From the NCBI GenBank assembly GCA_003970805.2, contig CP051152.1, positions 2,666,001 through 2,730,000 of the forward strand: a stretch of DNA of 64,000 nt, in the 5' to 3' direction. The notes under the pieces were generated by a model. It had not been told where the DNA came from and ran no database searches. It was given only the letters and a program-made list of their open reading frames with translations. Source of the DNA: Undibacterium piscinae. GTDB lineage: Bacteria; Pseudomonadota; Gammaproteobacteria; Burkholderiales; Burkholderiaceae_D. Positions 1-8,990 of the stretch are shown one piece after another. Position 1 is the first letter of the stretch; the number at the start of each line of letters is the position of its first letter. A program made the position numbers and the translations under genes.

Positions 1-518
1 ATCGCCAGAAACTGACCGCCTTCCGCCAGCAGATGGCCAGACCAGTTTACGAAATTGCAAATTTCGGAAAATGCCCGCGACGTAATAACATCAAACTTAT
101 CCACAACTTGCAACGCTTCCACCCTGCCGGTATGCACAGTGACGTTCTTCAATCCCAACTCGGCTTTAGCTTGATTGAGGAAAGCGGTTTTTTTGTTGAC
201 GGTATCGATCATAGAGATACGCTTATCCGGGTAACAGATCGCCAGGATCATTCCGGGCAAACCGCCGCCAGAACCCACATCCAGAATATTTTGCGCATCC
301 TTGAACGCATGCGCCGCCGACAGCGAATCGAGCAGGTGTTGCTTAACCATTTCCTTAGGATCGCGAACAGATGTCAAATTATAAACAGAATTCCATTTAA
401 CCAATAATGCCAAATAAGCAATCATTTTTGATAACTGCTCATCACTGAGAGAAAGTGGTAGTAATTTAACACCTTCTGCCAACATAGAGCTCAATTCATC
501 AGTATTAAATCCACTCAT
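1..518 (-). CDS. rsmG: 16S rRNA (guanine527-N7)-methyltransferase RsmG, 3' part outside window
   Basis: RsmG uses S-adenosylmethionine to methylate G527 of 16S rRNA. The visible 172 N-terminal residues carry the SAM-binding glycine-rich motif [11 protein letters not shown] about 90 residues from the start, after the family-typical [12 protein letters not shown] stretch. The gene runs off the left edge of the window, so roughly the last fifth is missing. Its ATG overlaps the mnmG stop in an ATGA junction (515-518), so the two are translationally coupled. In Burkholderiales parA and parB usually follow on the same strand, which fits the parS sites just upstream; they are not visible here. Identification is firm. 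Confidence 0.95.
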   Translation of the reverse strand, partial: MSGFNTDELSSMLAEGVKLLPLSLSDEQLSKMIAYLALLVKWNSVYNLTSVRDPKEMVKQHLLDSLSAAHAFKDAQNILDVGSGGGLPGMILAICYPDKRISMIDTVNKKTAFLNQAKAELGLKNVTVHTGRVEALQVVDKFDVITSRAFSEICNFVNWSGHLLAEGGQFLA

Positions 519-2470
519 GATTCTTCGCCTTCTTTTTGTAAAATAGTTGTACTGATTTCTGCATTTGCAAATTGTTGAAAACCGCGCTTTTTTAAATGTA
601 CCAATAATAGGGAAATCGCCGCCGGCGTCACGCCAGAAACACGGCCACACTGCCCCAGAGTTTCGGGTCTGAATTTATTCAGCTTCTGTTTAACTTCCAC
701 CGACAGGCTATTCACTTCCAGATAATCAAAATCTGCCGGCATCTTCAGGTTTTCAAAATAAAGCTGACGCTCGACTTCTTTGGCCTGACGTTCTATATAG
801 CCAGAATATTTAACCTGAATTTCAACCTGCTCTTTCACCGCATCTTCTGCGACGCCTGGACCGGCGAGTGCCTGGCCTTCTTTGCCAGCCAGGCTCATCA
901 AAGTTTCATAAGTCACCTGCGGACGGCGCAATAGATCTGCCAAGGAATATTCACGTTCCAGAGCCTTACCGACAACGCGCTCGGCTTCGGCATCTTCCAC
1001 TAACCTAGGGCTAACCCAAGTCGACTTCAGCCTTTCCATTTCACGTGAAACAGCTTCGCGCTTGGTTTCAAATACCGCCCACTGGGCATCGCTGACACAA
1101 CCAAGCTGGCGACCGATTTCAGTCAGACGCATATCGGCATTATCTTCACGCAAACTAAGCCTGTATTCGGCGCGGCTGGTAAACATCCGATAGGGCTCCT
1201 GCACACCCTTGCTGGTCAGGTCATCGACCAAGACGCCAAGATAAGCCTCATCACGGCGTGGCACCCAGGCATCCCTGCCCTGAGTCTGCAAGGCGGCATT
1301 CAAACCTGCCAACATACCTTGGGCAGCGGCTTCTTCGTAACCGGTAGTGCCATTGATTTGTCCTGCAAAGAACAGGCCTTTGATCTGACGGGTTTCCAAG
1401 GAAGTCTTTAAACCGCGCGGATCAAAGTAGTCATATTCGATCGCATAACCTGGACGCAAAATATAGGCGTTTTCCATGCCGCGCATAGAACGCACCAATT
1501 CCAATTGCACATCGAAAGGCAAACTGGTTGAGATACCGTTAGGATAGTATTCATTGGTAGTCAGACCTTCTGGCTCCAAAAATATCTGATGAGAATCCTT
1601 ACCGGAAAATCTATGGATTTTATCTTCGATAGACGGGCAGTAACGCGGTCCCACTCCTTCGATCACACCCGTGTACATGGGGCTGCGATCAAGGCCGGCA
1701 CGAATAATGTCATGCGTACGTTCATTGGTATGGGTAATCCAGCACGGCAACTGACGCGGATGCATAGATACATTACCCATCACCGAAAATACCGGAATAG
1801 GATCAAGATCACCGGCTTGCTCCTGCATCACGGAAAAATCTATGCTGCGCCCATCAATCCGCGGTGGCGTTCCGGTTTTCAGACGGCCTTGCGGCAAAGC
1901 CAATTCTTTCAGGCGCGAGGATAGCGAGATAGCAGGAGGATCACCGGCACGACCAGCCGCATAGCTATTCAAGCCCACGTGAATTTTACCGTCAAGGAAA
2001 GTACCGGCAGTAAGCACTACCGCACGGGCGCGGAAACGCACCCCGACCTGAGTCACGGCACCAACCACCCGATCACCTTCAACGATCAGATCATCTACCG
2101 CTTGCTGGAATATCCAGAGGTTTTCCTGATTTTCCAGGCGACTACGTATCGCCTGTTTGTACAGGATACGGTCAGCCTGCGCGCGCGTTGCCCGCACTGC
2201 CGGCCCCTTGGATGAATTCAGGATACGGAACTGTATCCCGGCCTCATCGGTGGCGATAGCCATCGCTCCCCCCATGGCATCGACCTCTTTGACCAGATGG
2301 CCTTTGCCAATTCCACCTATGGATGGATTGCAAGACATCTGCCCTAAGGTCTCGATGTTATGGGTTAGCAACAAGGTTTTTTGCCCCATACGCGCGGCAG
2401 CCAAGGCAGCCTCGGTACCGGCATGTCCACCGCCTACGACGATAACGTCAAATTCTTTTGGATAAAACAT
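515..2470 (-). CDS. mnmG: tRNA uridine-5-carboxymethylaminomethyl modification enzyme MnmG (GidA)
   Basis: This 651-residue FAD protein acts with MnmE to make the cmnm5 modification on wobble uridine 34 of certain tRNAs. Length is normal for the family. The FAD-binding motif [19 protein letters not shown] lies at residues 10-28, followed by the signature [20 protein letters not shown] near residue 47; the motif [11 protein letters not shown] is near residue 275. The ATG at 2470 follows an AAGGAG-like site (CTTGAGTAA context on the plus strand). It is the first gene of the mnmG-rsmG unit. A parS-like palindrome lies inside the coding sequence (1037-1052) and two more lie upstream, the usual origin-proximal setting for this gene. 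Confidence 0.97.
   Translation of the reverse strand: MFYPKEFDVIVVGGGHAGTEAALAAARMGQKTLLLTHNIETLGQMSCNPSIGGIGKGHLVKEVDAMGGAMAIATDEAGIQFRILNSSKGPAVRATRAQADRILYKQAIRSRLENQENLWIFQQAVDDLIVEGDRVVGAVTQVGVRFRARAVVLTAGTFLDGKIHVGLNSYAAGRAGDPPAISLSSRLKELALPQGRLKTGTPPRIDGRSIDFSVMQEQAGDLDPIPVFSVMGNVSMHPRQLPCWITHTNERTHDIIRAGLDRSPMYTGVIEGVGPRYCPSIEDKIHRFSGKDSHQIFLEPEGLTTNEYYPNGISTSLPFDVQLELVRSMRGMENAYILRPGYAIEYDYFDPRGLKTSLETRQIKGLFFAGQINGTTGYEEAAAQGMLAGLNAALQTQGRDAWVPRRDEAYLGVLVDDLTSKGVQEPYRMFTSRAEYRLSLREDNADMRLTEIGRQLGCVSDAQWAVFETKREAVSREMERLKSTWVSPRLVEDAEAERVVGKALEREYSLADLLRRPQVTYETLMSLAGKEGQALAGPGVAEDAVKEQVEIQVKYSGYIERQAKEVERQLYFENLKMPADFDYLEVNSLSVEVKQKLNKFRPETLGQCGRVSGVTPAAISLLLVHLKKRGFQQFANAEISTTILQKEGEES
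1037..1052. promoter_or_regulatory. parS: parS-like site inside mnmG
   Basis: The 14-base core TTTCACGTGAAACA matches the bacterial parS palindrome TGTTTCACGTGAAACA except for its two left-most bases (CA instead of TG). ParB binds such sites to nucleate the partition complex. It lies within mnmG coding sequence, as parS sites often do. Confidence 0.7.
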
Positions 2471-2561
2471 GGATTACTTTTACTCAAGGAGTGCTCTGGA
2501 AGATTGCGATTATAAAGGTTTTTTAAGACCAGTCTCTGACAAGAAAATTTTTCAGCACTTA

Positions 2562-2577
2562 GGTTTCACGTGAAACA
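2562..2577. promoter_or_regulatory. parS: parS site upstream of mnmG
   Basis: GGTTTCACGTGAAACA matches the 16-base parS palindrome at 15 of 16 positions. It sits in the mnmG leader/promoter region 92 bases upstream of the start codon and about 50 bases from a second, perfect copy. Confidence 0.85.
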
Positions 2578-2612
2578 GCAACTCTTTTTGCATTATCACC
2601 ACAAAAATCACC

Positions 2613-2628
2613 TGTTTCACGTGAAACA
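2613..2628. promoter_or_regulatory. parS: parS site, perfect palindrome
   Basis: TGTTTCACGTGAAACA is a perfect 16-base palindrome identical to the classical ParB-binding consensus of betaproteobacteria. It lies just past the stop codon of the neighbouring TSUP permease gene, between that gene and mnmG. Confidence 0.92.
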
Positions 2629-2632
2629 AAGC

Positions 2633-3391
2633 CTACTTAAAAAAGGCATCGTAGCTCGTTTTTATTATCAAACAACCAACAACAACCAGGAAGGTTTTTC
2701 GTACAAAAGCGCTGCCATGCTTAATCGCCAGGCGGCTACCTGTGATTGAACCCAGCACTCCGCACACTGCCATAGCCAGACCCAATTGCCAGATAACATG
2801 GCCGCTATAGCCAAACCATAGCAATGCGGCTCCGTTGCAAGCGACATTCAATATCTTGGCGACCGCTGATGCACGTAAAAAATCAAAGCCAAACGTACGC
2901 ACAAAAATGAAGACAAAAAAGCTGCCGGTACCAGGGCCAAAGAAGCCATCGTAAAAGCCTATGAGCGCACCCGCCGCCATCGCCATCAAGGTCTCTTTAT
3001 TGCCGCTAAAAACTGGCGTATGTCTTACCCCCAGCTCTTTTTTCTTAAACGTATAAATGGCGATCGCGAAAAGAATAAACGGCAAGGATTTGCGCAAATA
3101 CGTAGGCGGAATGTGCGTCACCAAAAATGCGCCGGCAAACGACAGCAGAAAAGCCATTGCGGCTGCCGGCAATACCATAGACCAACGCAAACGCACTACC
3201 CGCAAATAATTCGCGGCAGCGACCGAAGTCCCCCAGATACTGGCCAGCTTATTGGTACCAAGCAAAGTCGCGGGAGCCGTTCCCTGCATTACCGAAAACA
3301 AGGCTGGCACCTGTATCAAACCGCCGCCGCCGACTACCGCATCTACCAGTCCGGCCAGAAAAGCCGCCCCACCCAAAATTAAAAAATCCAT
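2633..3391 (-). CDS. TSUP (TauE/SafE, DUF81) family membrane permease
   Basis: A 252-residue, strongly hydrophobic protein with about eight predicted membrane segments and the TauE/SafE-type N-terminal pattern (AFLAGLVDAVVGGGGLIQVP) and mid-protein repeat (GFYDGFFGPGTGSFFVF). Members export or take up sulfite, sulfoacetate, taurine-derived or other small organic anions in the inner membrane; the substrate cannot be told from sequence. The closest-looking relatives are of the YfcA type. It ends 5 bases before the perfect parS site and is probably co-oriented with mnmG but not its operon partner. Divergent from the truncated alcohol dehydrogenase gene at 3471. Confidence 0.85.
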   Translation of the reverse strand: MDFLILGGAAFLAGLVDAVVGGGGLIQVPALFSVMQGTAPATLLGTNKLASIWGTSVAAANYLRVVRLRWSMVLPAAAMAFLLSFAGAFLVTHIPPTYLRKSLPFILFAIAIYTFKKKELGVRHTPVFSGNKETLMAMAAGALIGFYDGFFGPGTGSFFVFIFVRTFGFDFLRASAVAKILNVACNGAALLWFGYSGHVIWQLGLAMAVCGVLGSITGSRLAIKHGSAFVRKTFLVVVGCLIIKTSYDAFFK

Positions 3392-3470
3392 AGCGCTCTT
3401 AGTGAAATCTATTCAGCCGGACAGGATAACAAGTCTTGCTACAATCAGAGCAACCAGGAGAAAAGATAAG

Positions 3471-4016
3471 ATGAATAATTTTGATTTTCGCAGCGTTCCC
3501 ACGCTGATCAACCGTATCGGTGCCGCCGCCAATCTGGCTGAGATTCTGCTGCGACACTATCCTCAGCTAAGACGCGTGCTGATCGTTACCGACCGCGGTT
3601 TTCTGGCGACTGGCTTGGCAGCGCCGTCCATCGCCAGTCTGGAAAACGCCGGGCTACACGTAAGCGTCTATGCGGATGTACAGGCCGATCCGCCAGAAAA
3701 TCTGGTATTACAAGCGCTCGCCCACGCGCGCCAGCACCAGACCGAGTTAGTCATAGGCATGGGCGGCGGCAGTTCTATGGATGTTGCCAAGCTCGTCGCG
3801 GTACTGGCCAATAGCCGGCAAGCCTTAAGCGACATGTATGGAATCGATAAAATCCAAGGCCAGCGCCTGCCGCTGATACAAATTCCCACCACTGCCGGTA
3901 CCGGATCAGAAGTCACGCCGATTGCCATCGTCACCACCGGCGCTACCAACGCTGATATCGCCATACTCGATGCCGAATTGACGCTAGGTTTGTCGTGCGA
4001 AAAAAAATACCCCTGA
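3471..4016 (+). pseudogene. Truncated iron-containing alcohol dehydrogenase
   Basis: The 181 residues visible match the N-terminal NAD-binding half of group III Fe-dependent alcohol dehydrogenases: the nucleotide motif GMGGGSSMDVAKLVAVLA near residue 97 and PTTAGTGSEVTPIAIVTTG near residue 142. Full-length members have about 380 residues, and the C-terminal metal-binding histidines are absent. The segment GATNADIAILDAELTLGL also appears to lack about 12 residues between GAT and the DxAILDAELT block. Homology ends abruptly at about 3994, where the sequence runs into the terminator of the opposite-strand transporter operon. The ATG is preceded by AGGAG at a good distance. Not expected to be an active enzyme. 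Confidence 0.85.
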
Positions 4017-4034
4017 TGCTACTCAGGGGTATTT
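4005..4034 (-). terminator. Rho-independent terminator of the liv-type operon
   Basis: A perfect 12-base inverted repeat (AAATACCCCTGA / TCAGGGGTATTT) with a 6-base loop. On the minus strand it is followed by a run of T, so it terminates the transporter operon that ends at 4062; it also overlaps the end of the truncated alcohol dehydrogenase on the other strand. Confidence 0.9.
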
Positions 4035-4061
4035 CATCTAACACGACACACTACAGCAAGC

Positions 4062-5036
4062 CTACTTTTTCAGCAGCGCCCAGCGCGCACCGAGTTCACC
4101 GATGATGCCGCGCCGGAACGCCAGTACGCAGATGATAAATATCAGGCCTGTGACTATCGTCACCGATTCGCCCAGGCTGCGAAACCACTCTATGCTGCTG
4201 GCATCGGCCAGCCAATTGCCCATATCACCGAGCTTATTTTCCAGCACGATAATAATCACCGCACCGACTACCGGGCCGATGATAGTCCCGAGACCGCCGA
4301 CCAGGGTCATCAAAACCACCAAGCCGGACATGGTCCAGTGCACGTCGGTCAGGGTGGCAAAACCCAGCACCAGCGTCTTGGTAGAACCCGCCAAACCGGC
4401 CAGCGAAGCGGACAATACGAAGGCCAATAACTTATACCGGTCTACGTCATAGCCGAGCGAAATCGCGCGCGGTTCGTTTTCCTTGATCGCCTTTAACACC
4501 TGCCCGAACGGCGAATGTATGGTGCGTACGATCAGGGCAAAACCAGCGACCGCAATCGCCAGCACCACGTAATACAAACTCAGGTCGGAGCTCAGGTCCA
4601 GCATGCCCAGCAACTTACCGCGCGGCACCCCTTGCAAGCCATCTTCGCCACCGGTGAACTTAGCCTGCAAAAAAATGAAATACAGCATTTGCGCCAGCGC
4701 CAGCGTGATCATGGTGAAGTAAATCCCCTGCCGCCGGATCGCCAGACTGCCCATCACGAAACCGATAGCGGCAGCGCTCACCATGCCCAGCAACAAACCC
4801 AGTTCCAGCGACAAGCCCGCTTCTTTCAAGGCCCAACCGGTGATATACGCCGCCCCGCCAAAAAATGCCGCATGCCCGAACGAGAGCAAGCCGGTAAACC
4901 CTATCAGCAAGTTAAACGCGCAGGCAAACAGGGCGAAACATAATAGCTTCATCAAAAACACCGGATACACGATCCAGGGCGCGACCAGCAAGACGGCAAC
5001 AGCCAAGCCATAGCCGAATTTTTTATTCATCAACAT
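4062..5036 (-). CDS. livM: Branched-chain amino-acid-type ABC transporter permease LivM
   Basis: A 324-residue inner-membrane permease with 8-10 hydrophobic segments and LivM-type signatures (LLIGFTGLLSFGHAAFFGG near residue 42 and a VVLMTLVGGLGTIIGPVVGA stretch near residue 240, the loop contacting the ATPase). It pairs with LivH to form the channel of a HAAT-family importer for hydrophobic amino acids or small organic acids. It is the last gene of the operon, 12 bases downstream of livH and about 30 bases before a strong terminator. The substrate is not fixed by sequence; adjacent oxidative enzymes would also fit an organic-acid or amide substrate. Confidence 0.93.
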   Translation of the reverse strand: MLMNKKFGYGLAVAVLLVAPWIVYPVFLMKLLCFALFACAFNLLIGFTGLLSFGHAAFFGGAAYITGWALKEAGLSLELGLLLGMVSAAAIGFVMGSLAIRRQGIYFTMITLALAQMLYFIFLQAKFTGGEDGLQGVPRGKLLGMLDLSSDLSLYYVVLAIAVAGFALIVRTIHSPFGQVLKAIKENEPRAISLGYDVDRYKLLAFVLSASLAGLAGSTKTLVLGFATLTDVHWTMSGLVVLMTLVGGLGTIIGPVVGAVIIIVLENKLGDMGNWLADASSIEWFRSLGESVTIVTGLIFIICVLAFRRGIIGELGARWALLKK

Positions 5037-5048
5037 CTGCCTACCCCT

Positions 5049-5945
5049 CTACTTTTCTTTGCCGAACAAGCCGGCAGGACGGATCATCAGGACGATCGCC
5101 ATCACGATAAACACCACGGTGGCGGACAGTTCGGGGTAAAACACGCGGGTCAGGCCCTCGATGATGCCCAGGCCAAGGCCAGTCAGTATCGAGCCCAGGA
5201 TAGAACCCATGCCGCCGATCACCACCACCGCAAACACCGTAATGATCAGGTTAGAGCCCATCAACGGAGAGACCTGTATCACCGGTGCCGCCAGCACGCC
5301 CGCAAAGGCCGCCAGCGCCACGCCAAAGCCATAGGTAAGGGTGACCATCAGGGGCACGTTGACGCCGAACGCCTCGACCAGCTTAGGGTTCTCGGTGCCG
5401 GCCCGCAGATATGCTCCCAGCTTGGTTTTTTCGATGACAAACCAGGTGGCAAAGCAGACCGTCAGCGAAGCCACGACGATCCAGGCACGGTAATTGGGCA
5501 GTATCATGAAACCCAGATTAGTGGCACCCATCAGGGCATCTGGCACAGAATAGGGCTGACCGGAAACGCCGTAAAAAGAACGGAACACGCCTTCCAGCAA
5601 TAAGGTGATACCGAAGGTCAGCAGCAAGCCATACAGGTGGTCTAATTTATACAGCCAGCGCAACATGGTTTTTTCTATGATGACGCCGAACAAGCCGACC
5701 AGCAAAGGGGCGGCGATCAGCATCACCCAGTAATTAATCCCAAAATAATTCATCCCCATCCACGCCAGAAAAGCCCCCATCATATACAGGGCGCCATGGG
5801 CGAAATTGATCACGTTCAGCAAGCCAAAAATGACCGCCAGACCAAGCGAAAGAATCGCGTAAAAAGAGCCGTTAACTAAGCCCAGCAACAACTGACTGAG
5901 CATCGCTTGTAGCGGAATACCAAATATTTCCATGGCGCTTGTCAA
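5049..5945 (-). CDS. livH: Branched-chain amino-acid-type ABC transporter permease LivH
   Basis: A 298-residue membrane permease with the LivH N-terminal hallmark LGLAVIFGLLNVINFAHGAL near residue 35 and the ATPase-contact loop VVIGGMGSILGSILTGLGLG near residue 240. It forms the heterodimeric membrane channel with LivM. It is separated from the binding-protein gene by about 100 bases holding a 9-base-stem hairpin, and from livM by 12 bases. Length and topology are normal. Confidence 0.94.
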   Translation of the reverse strand: MTSAMEIFGIPLQAMLSQLLLGLVNGSFYAILSLGLAVIFGLLNVINFAHGALYMMGAFLAWMGMNYFGINYWVMLIAAPLLVGLFGVIIEKTMLRWLYKLDHLYGLLLTFGITLLLEGVFRSFYGVSGQPYSVPDALMGATNLGFMILPNYRAWIVVASLTVCFATWFVIEKTKLGAYLRAGTENPKLVEAFGVNVPLMVTLTYGFGVALAAFAGVLAAPVIQVSPLMGSNLIITVFAVVVIGGMGSILGSILTGLGLGIIEGLTRVFYPELSATVVFIVMAIVLMIRPAGLFGKEK

Positions 5946-5979
5946 TAAATACCCGGAGCGGGCAGAGATTCAAAGAAAC

Positions 5980-6009
5980 GACATGCTTCACATCACTGCA
6001 AAGCATGTC
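5980..6009 (-). other. Intercistronic hairpin between binding-protein gene and livH
   Basis: A perfect 9-base inverted repeat GACATGCTT / AAGCATGTC with a 12-base loop and no T-run. Such hairpins after binding-protein genes commonly protect the upstream message from 3' exonuclease decay, giving excess binding protein over permease. Role here is inferred. Confidence 0.6.
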
Positions 6010-6049
6010 AGCTTAGGCAAAAGGCCGTAGCCGTACTATTACTTCCGGA

Positions 6050-7261
6050 TTACTTCCAGAGAGAACACTTGCTCTCGGCCTTGGTGGTGAACGCCTGGTC
6101 GCCGGGAATGGTCTGCACCACTTTGTAATAATCCCAAGGATATTTGGCTTCGGCCGGCTGTTTTACCTGCATCAGATACATGTCATGAATCATGCTGCCA
6201 TCGGCGCGTATGCTGCCGTTCTTGACGTACATATCGTTGAGCTTCATGCCGCGCAATTTCGCCAGCACTTTTTCGCCATCGTCAGTACCGGCCGCTTTCA
6301 CCGCATTCAGGTACTGTAAGGTCGCCGAGTAATCAGCCGCCTGCAAGCTCGATGGCATCTTTTTCATTTTGCCGAAATAGCGGCGCGCCCAGCTGCGGGT
6401 CTCTTCATTCTGATCCCAATACCAGCTATCGGTCAGGTACATGCCGTGCGTCAGGTTCAGCGTCAGTGAGTGCACGTCGTTGATGAACATCAGCAAACCG
6501 GCCAGCTTCATGGTTTTGGTAATGCCAAACTCATTGGCCGCCTTGATCGCATTGATGGTATCGCCACCGGCATTGGCCAAGCCCAGAATCTGTGCCTTGG
6601 AAGCCTGTGCCTGCAACAGGAAAGACGAGAAGTCAGAGGCCGACAAAGGATGCTTGACCGAACCGGCCACGGTACCACCGGCGGCTTTCACCACGGTGCT
6701 GGTATCCGATTCCAGCGAAGCGCCGAACGCATAATCAGCAGTCAGAAAATACCAGCTCTTGCCACCCTGCTTGACCACCGCTGCACCGGTGCCCTTGGCC
6801 AGCGCCACCGTATCGTAAGCATAGTGAACCGTAAAAGGCGTACATTCTTCATTGGTCAGACGGGCGGTGCCGGCACCGACCGAGATAAAGGCTTTTTTCT
6901 TTTCCAGTGCAATCTTGGACATCGCCAGATTGGTGCCGGAGTTAGTGCCGCCTATCAGCATATCGACGCCGTCACGGTCAAACCATTCACGCGCGCGGCT
7001 GGCGGCGATGTCGGCCTTATTCTGATGATCGGCGCTGACAAATTCTATCTTCTTGCCCAGTACGCTACCGCCAAAATCGGCAATCGCCATCTTGATCGCT
7101 TCGGCACCGCCGGGGCCGTCGATATCCGAATACAAACCGGACAAATCCGAAATAAAACCGATCTTGACAGTGTCGCCGGAAACCTGGGCCGAAGCTGCCG
7201 CCGAAAAACCTGCCAGGGCAACGGCAACCGCTAAGCTACCCACTTTTAATCTTGTCTTCAT
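6050..7261 (-). CDS. Periplasmic branched-chain amino-acid-type binding protein (Peripla_BP_6)
   Basis: A 403-residue lipid-free periplasmic protein with a clear signal peptide: basic MKTRLK, hydrophobic core, cleavage after ASA about residue 25. The mature start DTVKIGFISDLSGLYSDIDG is typical of type I periplasmic binding proteins of the LivK class, and two alpha/beta lobes of the usual length follow. It captures the substrate for the LivHMGF importer. The gene lies inside the operon between livF and livH, an order common in Burkholderiales clusters for aromatic acids, amides or amino acids. The ligand cannot be assigned; the QAADYSATLQYLNAV pattern near the C terminus is shared by many such proteins. 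Confidence 0.9.
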   Translation of the reverse strand: MKTRLKVGSLAVAVALAGFSAAASAQVSGDTVKIGFISDLSGLYSDIDGPGGAEAIKMAIADFGGSVLGKKIEFVSADHQNKADIAASRAREWFDRDGVDMLIGGTNSGTNLAMSKIALEKKKAFISVGAGTARLTNEECTPFTVHYAYDTVALAKGTGAAVVKQGGKSWYFLTADYAFGASLESDTSTVVKAAGGTVAGSVKHPLSASDFSSFLLQAQASKAQILGLANAGGDTINAIKAANEFGITKTMKLAGLLMFINDVHSLTLNLTHGMYLTDSWYWDQNEETRSWARRYFGKMKKMPSSLQAADYSATLQYLNAVKAAGTDDGEKVLAKLRGMKLNDMYVKNGSIRADGSMIHDMYLMQVKQPAEAKYPWDYYKVVQTIPGDQAFTTKAESKCSLWK

Positions 7262-7360
7262 GTGTCTACTCCAATCGTTATTAATCGTTATATTTGATAA
7301 GGACTACGGGACCAATACTGCTCAAGATAAATCGCCGGTCGTAGAACCGGTCAAGCTATC

Positions 7361-8077
7361 TCACACACCAAGCAATTCGTTTAAGACGGGCATCTTTTCG
7401 GTCAATTCGGCAGCGGCAAAGGTCTCGACGATCTGGCCGTGTTCCATGACATAGAAGCGGTCAGCCAAAGGCGCGGCAAAGCGAAAGTTTTGCTCCACCA
7501 TGATGATGGTGTAGCCCTTGGCCTTGAGGGTCAGGATCATGCGCGCCAGTGCCTGTACGATAACCGGAGCGAGACCTTCGGAGATCTCATCAAGCAACAG
7601 CAAACGGGCGCCGGTGCGCAAGATACGCGCCACCGCCAGCATCTGCTGCTCACCGCCGGAAAGACGGGTACCCTGGCTGTTCTTGCGTTCCGCCAGATTC
7701 GGAAACATGGCGTAAATCTCGCTGACCGACATGCCCTGATGGGTACTCGACACCGAGGGTGGCAACATCAGGTTTTCCTCGGTGGACAGCGAAGCAAAGA
7801 TGCCGCGCTCTTCCGGGCAGTAACCTATACCCAGATGCGCCACCTTGTAAGTGGGCAGATTGATCGCCTCGACACCATTGATCCTGATCGAGCCCTTGCG
7901 GGCGCCGGTCAGACCCATGATGGCGCGCATCGTGGTAGTGCGGCCAGCACCGTTACGGCCCAGCAGGGTCACCACTTCACCCTGGTTCACCACCAGATTA
8001 ACGTCGTGCAAGATATGCGATTCGCCGTACCAGGCATGCAGTCCGCGGATTTCTAATGCCGGAGGCTGCCCGCTCAT
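7361..8077 (-). CDS. livF: ABC transporter ATP-binding protein LivF
   Basis: A 238-residue ATPase of the LivF subfamily. Signature LSGGEQQMLAVARIL, Walker B LLLLDEISEGLAP and the switch histidine region (IIMVEQNFRFA) are intact. The Walker A motif reads GRNGAGRTTT, so the near-invariant lysine is arginine; the codon on the minus strand is CGC. The partner LivG has a standard GKTT motif, so one normal and one altered ATP site would be formed. The start overlaps the livG stop in an ATGA junction (8074-8077), indicating coupled translation and equal stoichiometry. Confidence 0.93.
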   Translation of the reverse strand: MSGQPPALEIRGLHAWYGESHILHDVNLVVNQGEVVTLLGRNGAGRTTTMRAIMGLTGARKGSIRINGVEAINLPTYKVAHLGIGYCPEERGIFASLSTEENLMLPPSVSSTHQGMSVSEIYAMFPNLAERKNSQGTRLSGGEQQMLAVARILRTGARLLLLDEISEGLAPVIVQALARMILTLKAKGYTIIMVEQNFRFAAPLADRFYVMEHGQIVETFAAAELTEKMPVLNELLGV

Positions 8078-8847
8078 GCGTGTGCCCCTTCCAGTTCACC
8101 GCTGGTAGTGCCCATATACGCTTCCATCACTTTAGGGTTGTTCGAGACTTCGTGGTAGTTACCTTCAGCCAGCATGGCACCGCGCTGCAGCACCGAAATC
8201 TTGTCGCAGATACCCGATACCACGCTCATATTGTGTTCCACCATCAGGATGGTGCGACCGGCCGAGACTTTCTTGATCAGTTCAGTGACGCGATGTACAT
8301 CTTCATGCCCCATGCCCTGGGTAGGCTCATCGAGCAGCATCAGTTCAGGCTCCATCGCCAGCGTGGTGGCGATCTCCAGCGCACGCTTGCGGCCATACGG
8401 CAAATCGACCGTAATGCTATCGGCGAACTCGGTAAGGTCAACCTGCGCCAGCAAATCCATGGCCTGGTCATTGAGGCGATTCAAGCTTTGTGCGCTTTTC
8501 CAGAAATGGTAGGAAGTACCCAACTTATGCTGTAAACCTATCCTGACGTTTTCCATCACGCTAAGGTGAGGGAATACCGCAGAAATCTGGAAAGAACGGA
8601 TGATGCCCTGACGCGCAATCTGCGCTGGCTGGGCCGCCGTGATATCGCGGCCATTGAACAGGATCTGGCCGGTAGTCGGTACCAGAAATTTGGTGAGCAA
8701 ATTGAAACAGGTGGTTTTACCGGCCCCATTGGGCCCGATCAGCGCGTGTATGTGACCGCGCTGCACCTGCAGGTTAACATCGCTGACGGCGGTGAAACCC
8801 TTGAACTCTTTGCTCAAGTGCTTAGTCTCCAGAATGACGTCGGCCAT
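8074..8847 (-). CDS. livG: ABC transporter ATP-binding protein LivG
   Basis: A 257-residue ATPase with Walker A GPNGAGKTTCFNLLTKFL near residue 38, the signature region LPYGRKRALEIATTLA (the degenerate LPYGxxR form usual in LivG) and Walker B LMLLDEPTQGMG. It energises the LivHM channel with LivF. It is the first gene of the transporter operon, with an AGGAGAT ribosome-binding site just before the ATG. An AT-rich 140-base gap separates it from the GMC oxidoreductase gene upstream, which probably holds the operon promoter. Confidence 0.94.
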   Translation of the reverse strand: MADVILETKHLSKEFKGFTAVSDVNLQVQRGHIHALIGPNGAGKTTCFNLLTKFLVPTTGQILFNGRDITAAQPAQIARQGIIRSFQISAVFPHLSVMENVRIGLQHKLGTSYHFWKSAQSLNRLNDQAMDLLAQVDLTEFADSITVDLPYGRKRALEIATTLAMEPELMLLDEPTQGMGHEDVHRVTELIKKVSAGRTILMVEHNMSVVSGICDKISVLQRGAMLAEGNYHEVSNNPKVMEAYMGTTSGELEGAHA

Positions 8848-8990
8848 CTGATCTCCTTGTTGACTACGAGGTTTATGTATAGTCCACTTTTGTCTTTTTT
8901 AAAACAAAATACATTTCAAAAAGATCTATTATTTTTTTATATTTTCAATAATACCCAGCCTAGCGCAGATTCAACAATACGGTATAACTA

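Noticed and set aside
6470..7234. 254-residue frame antisense to the binding-protein gene
   Set aside because: Composition is that of a shadow frame and the minus-strand gene has signal peptide and family motifs.
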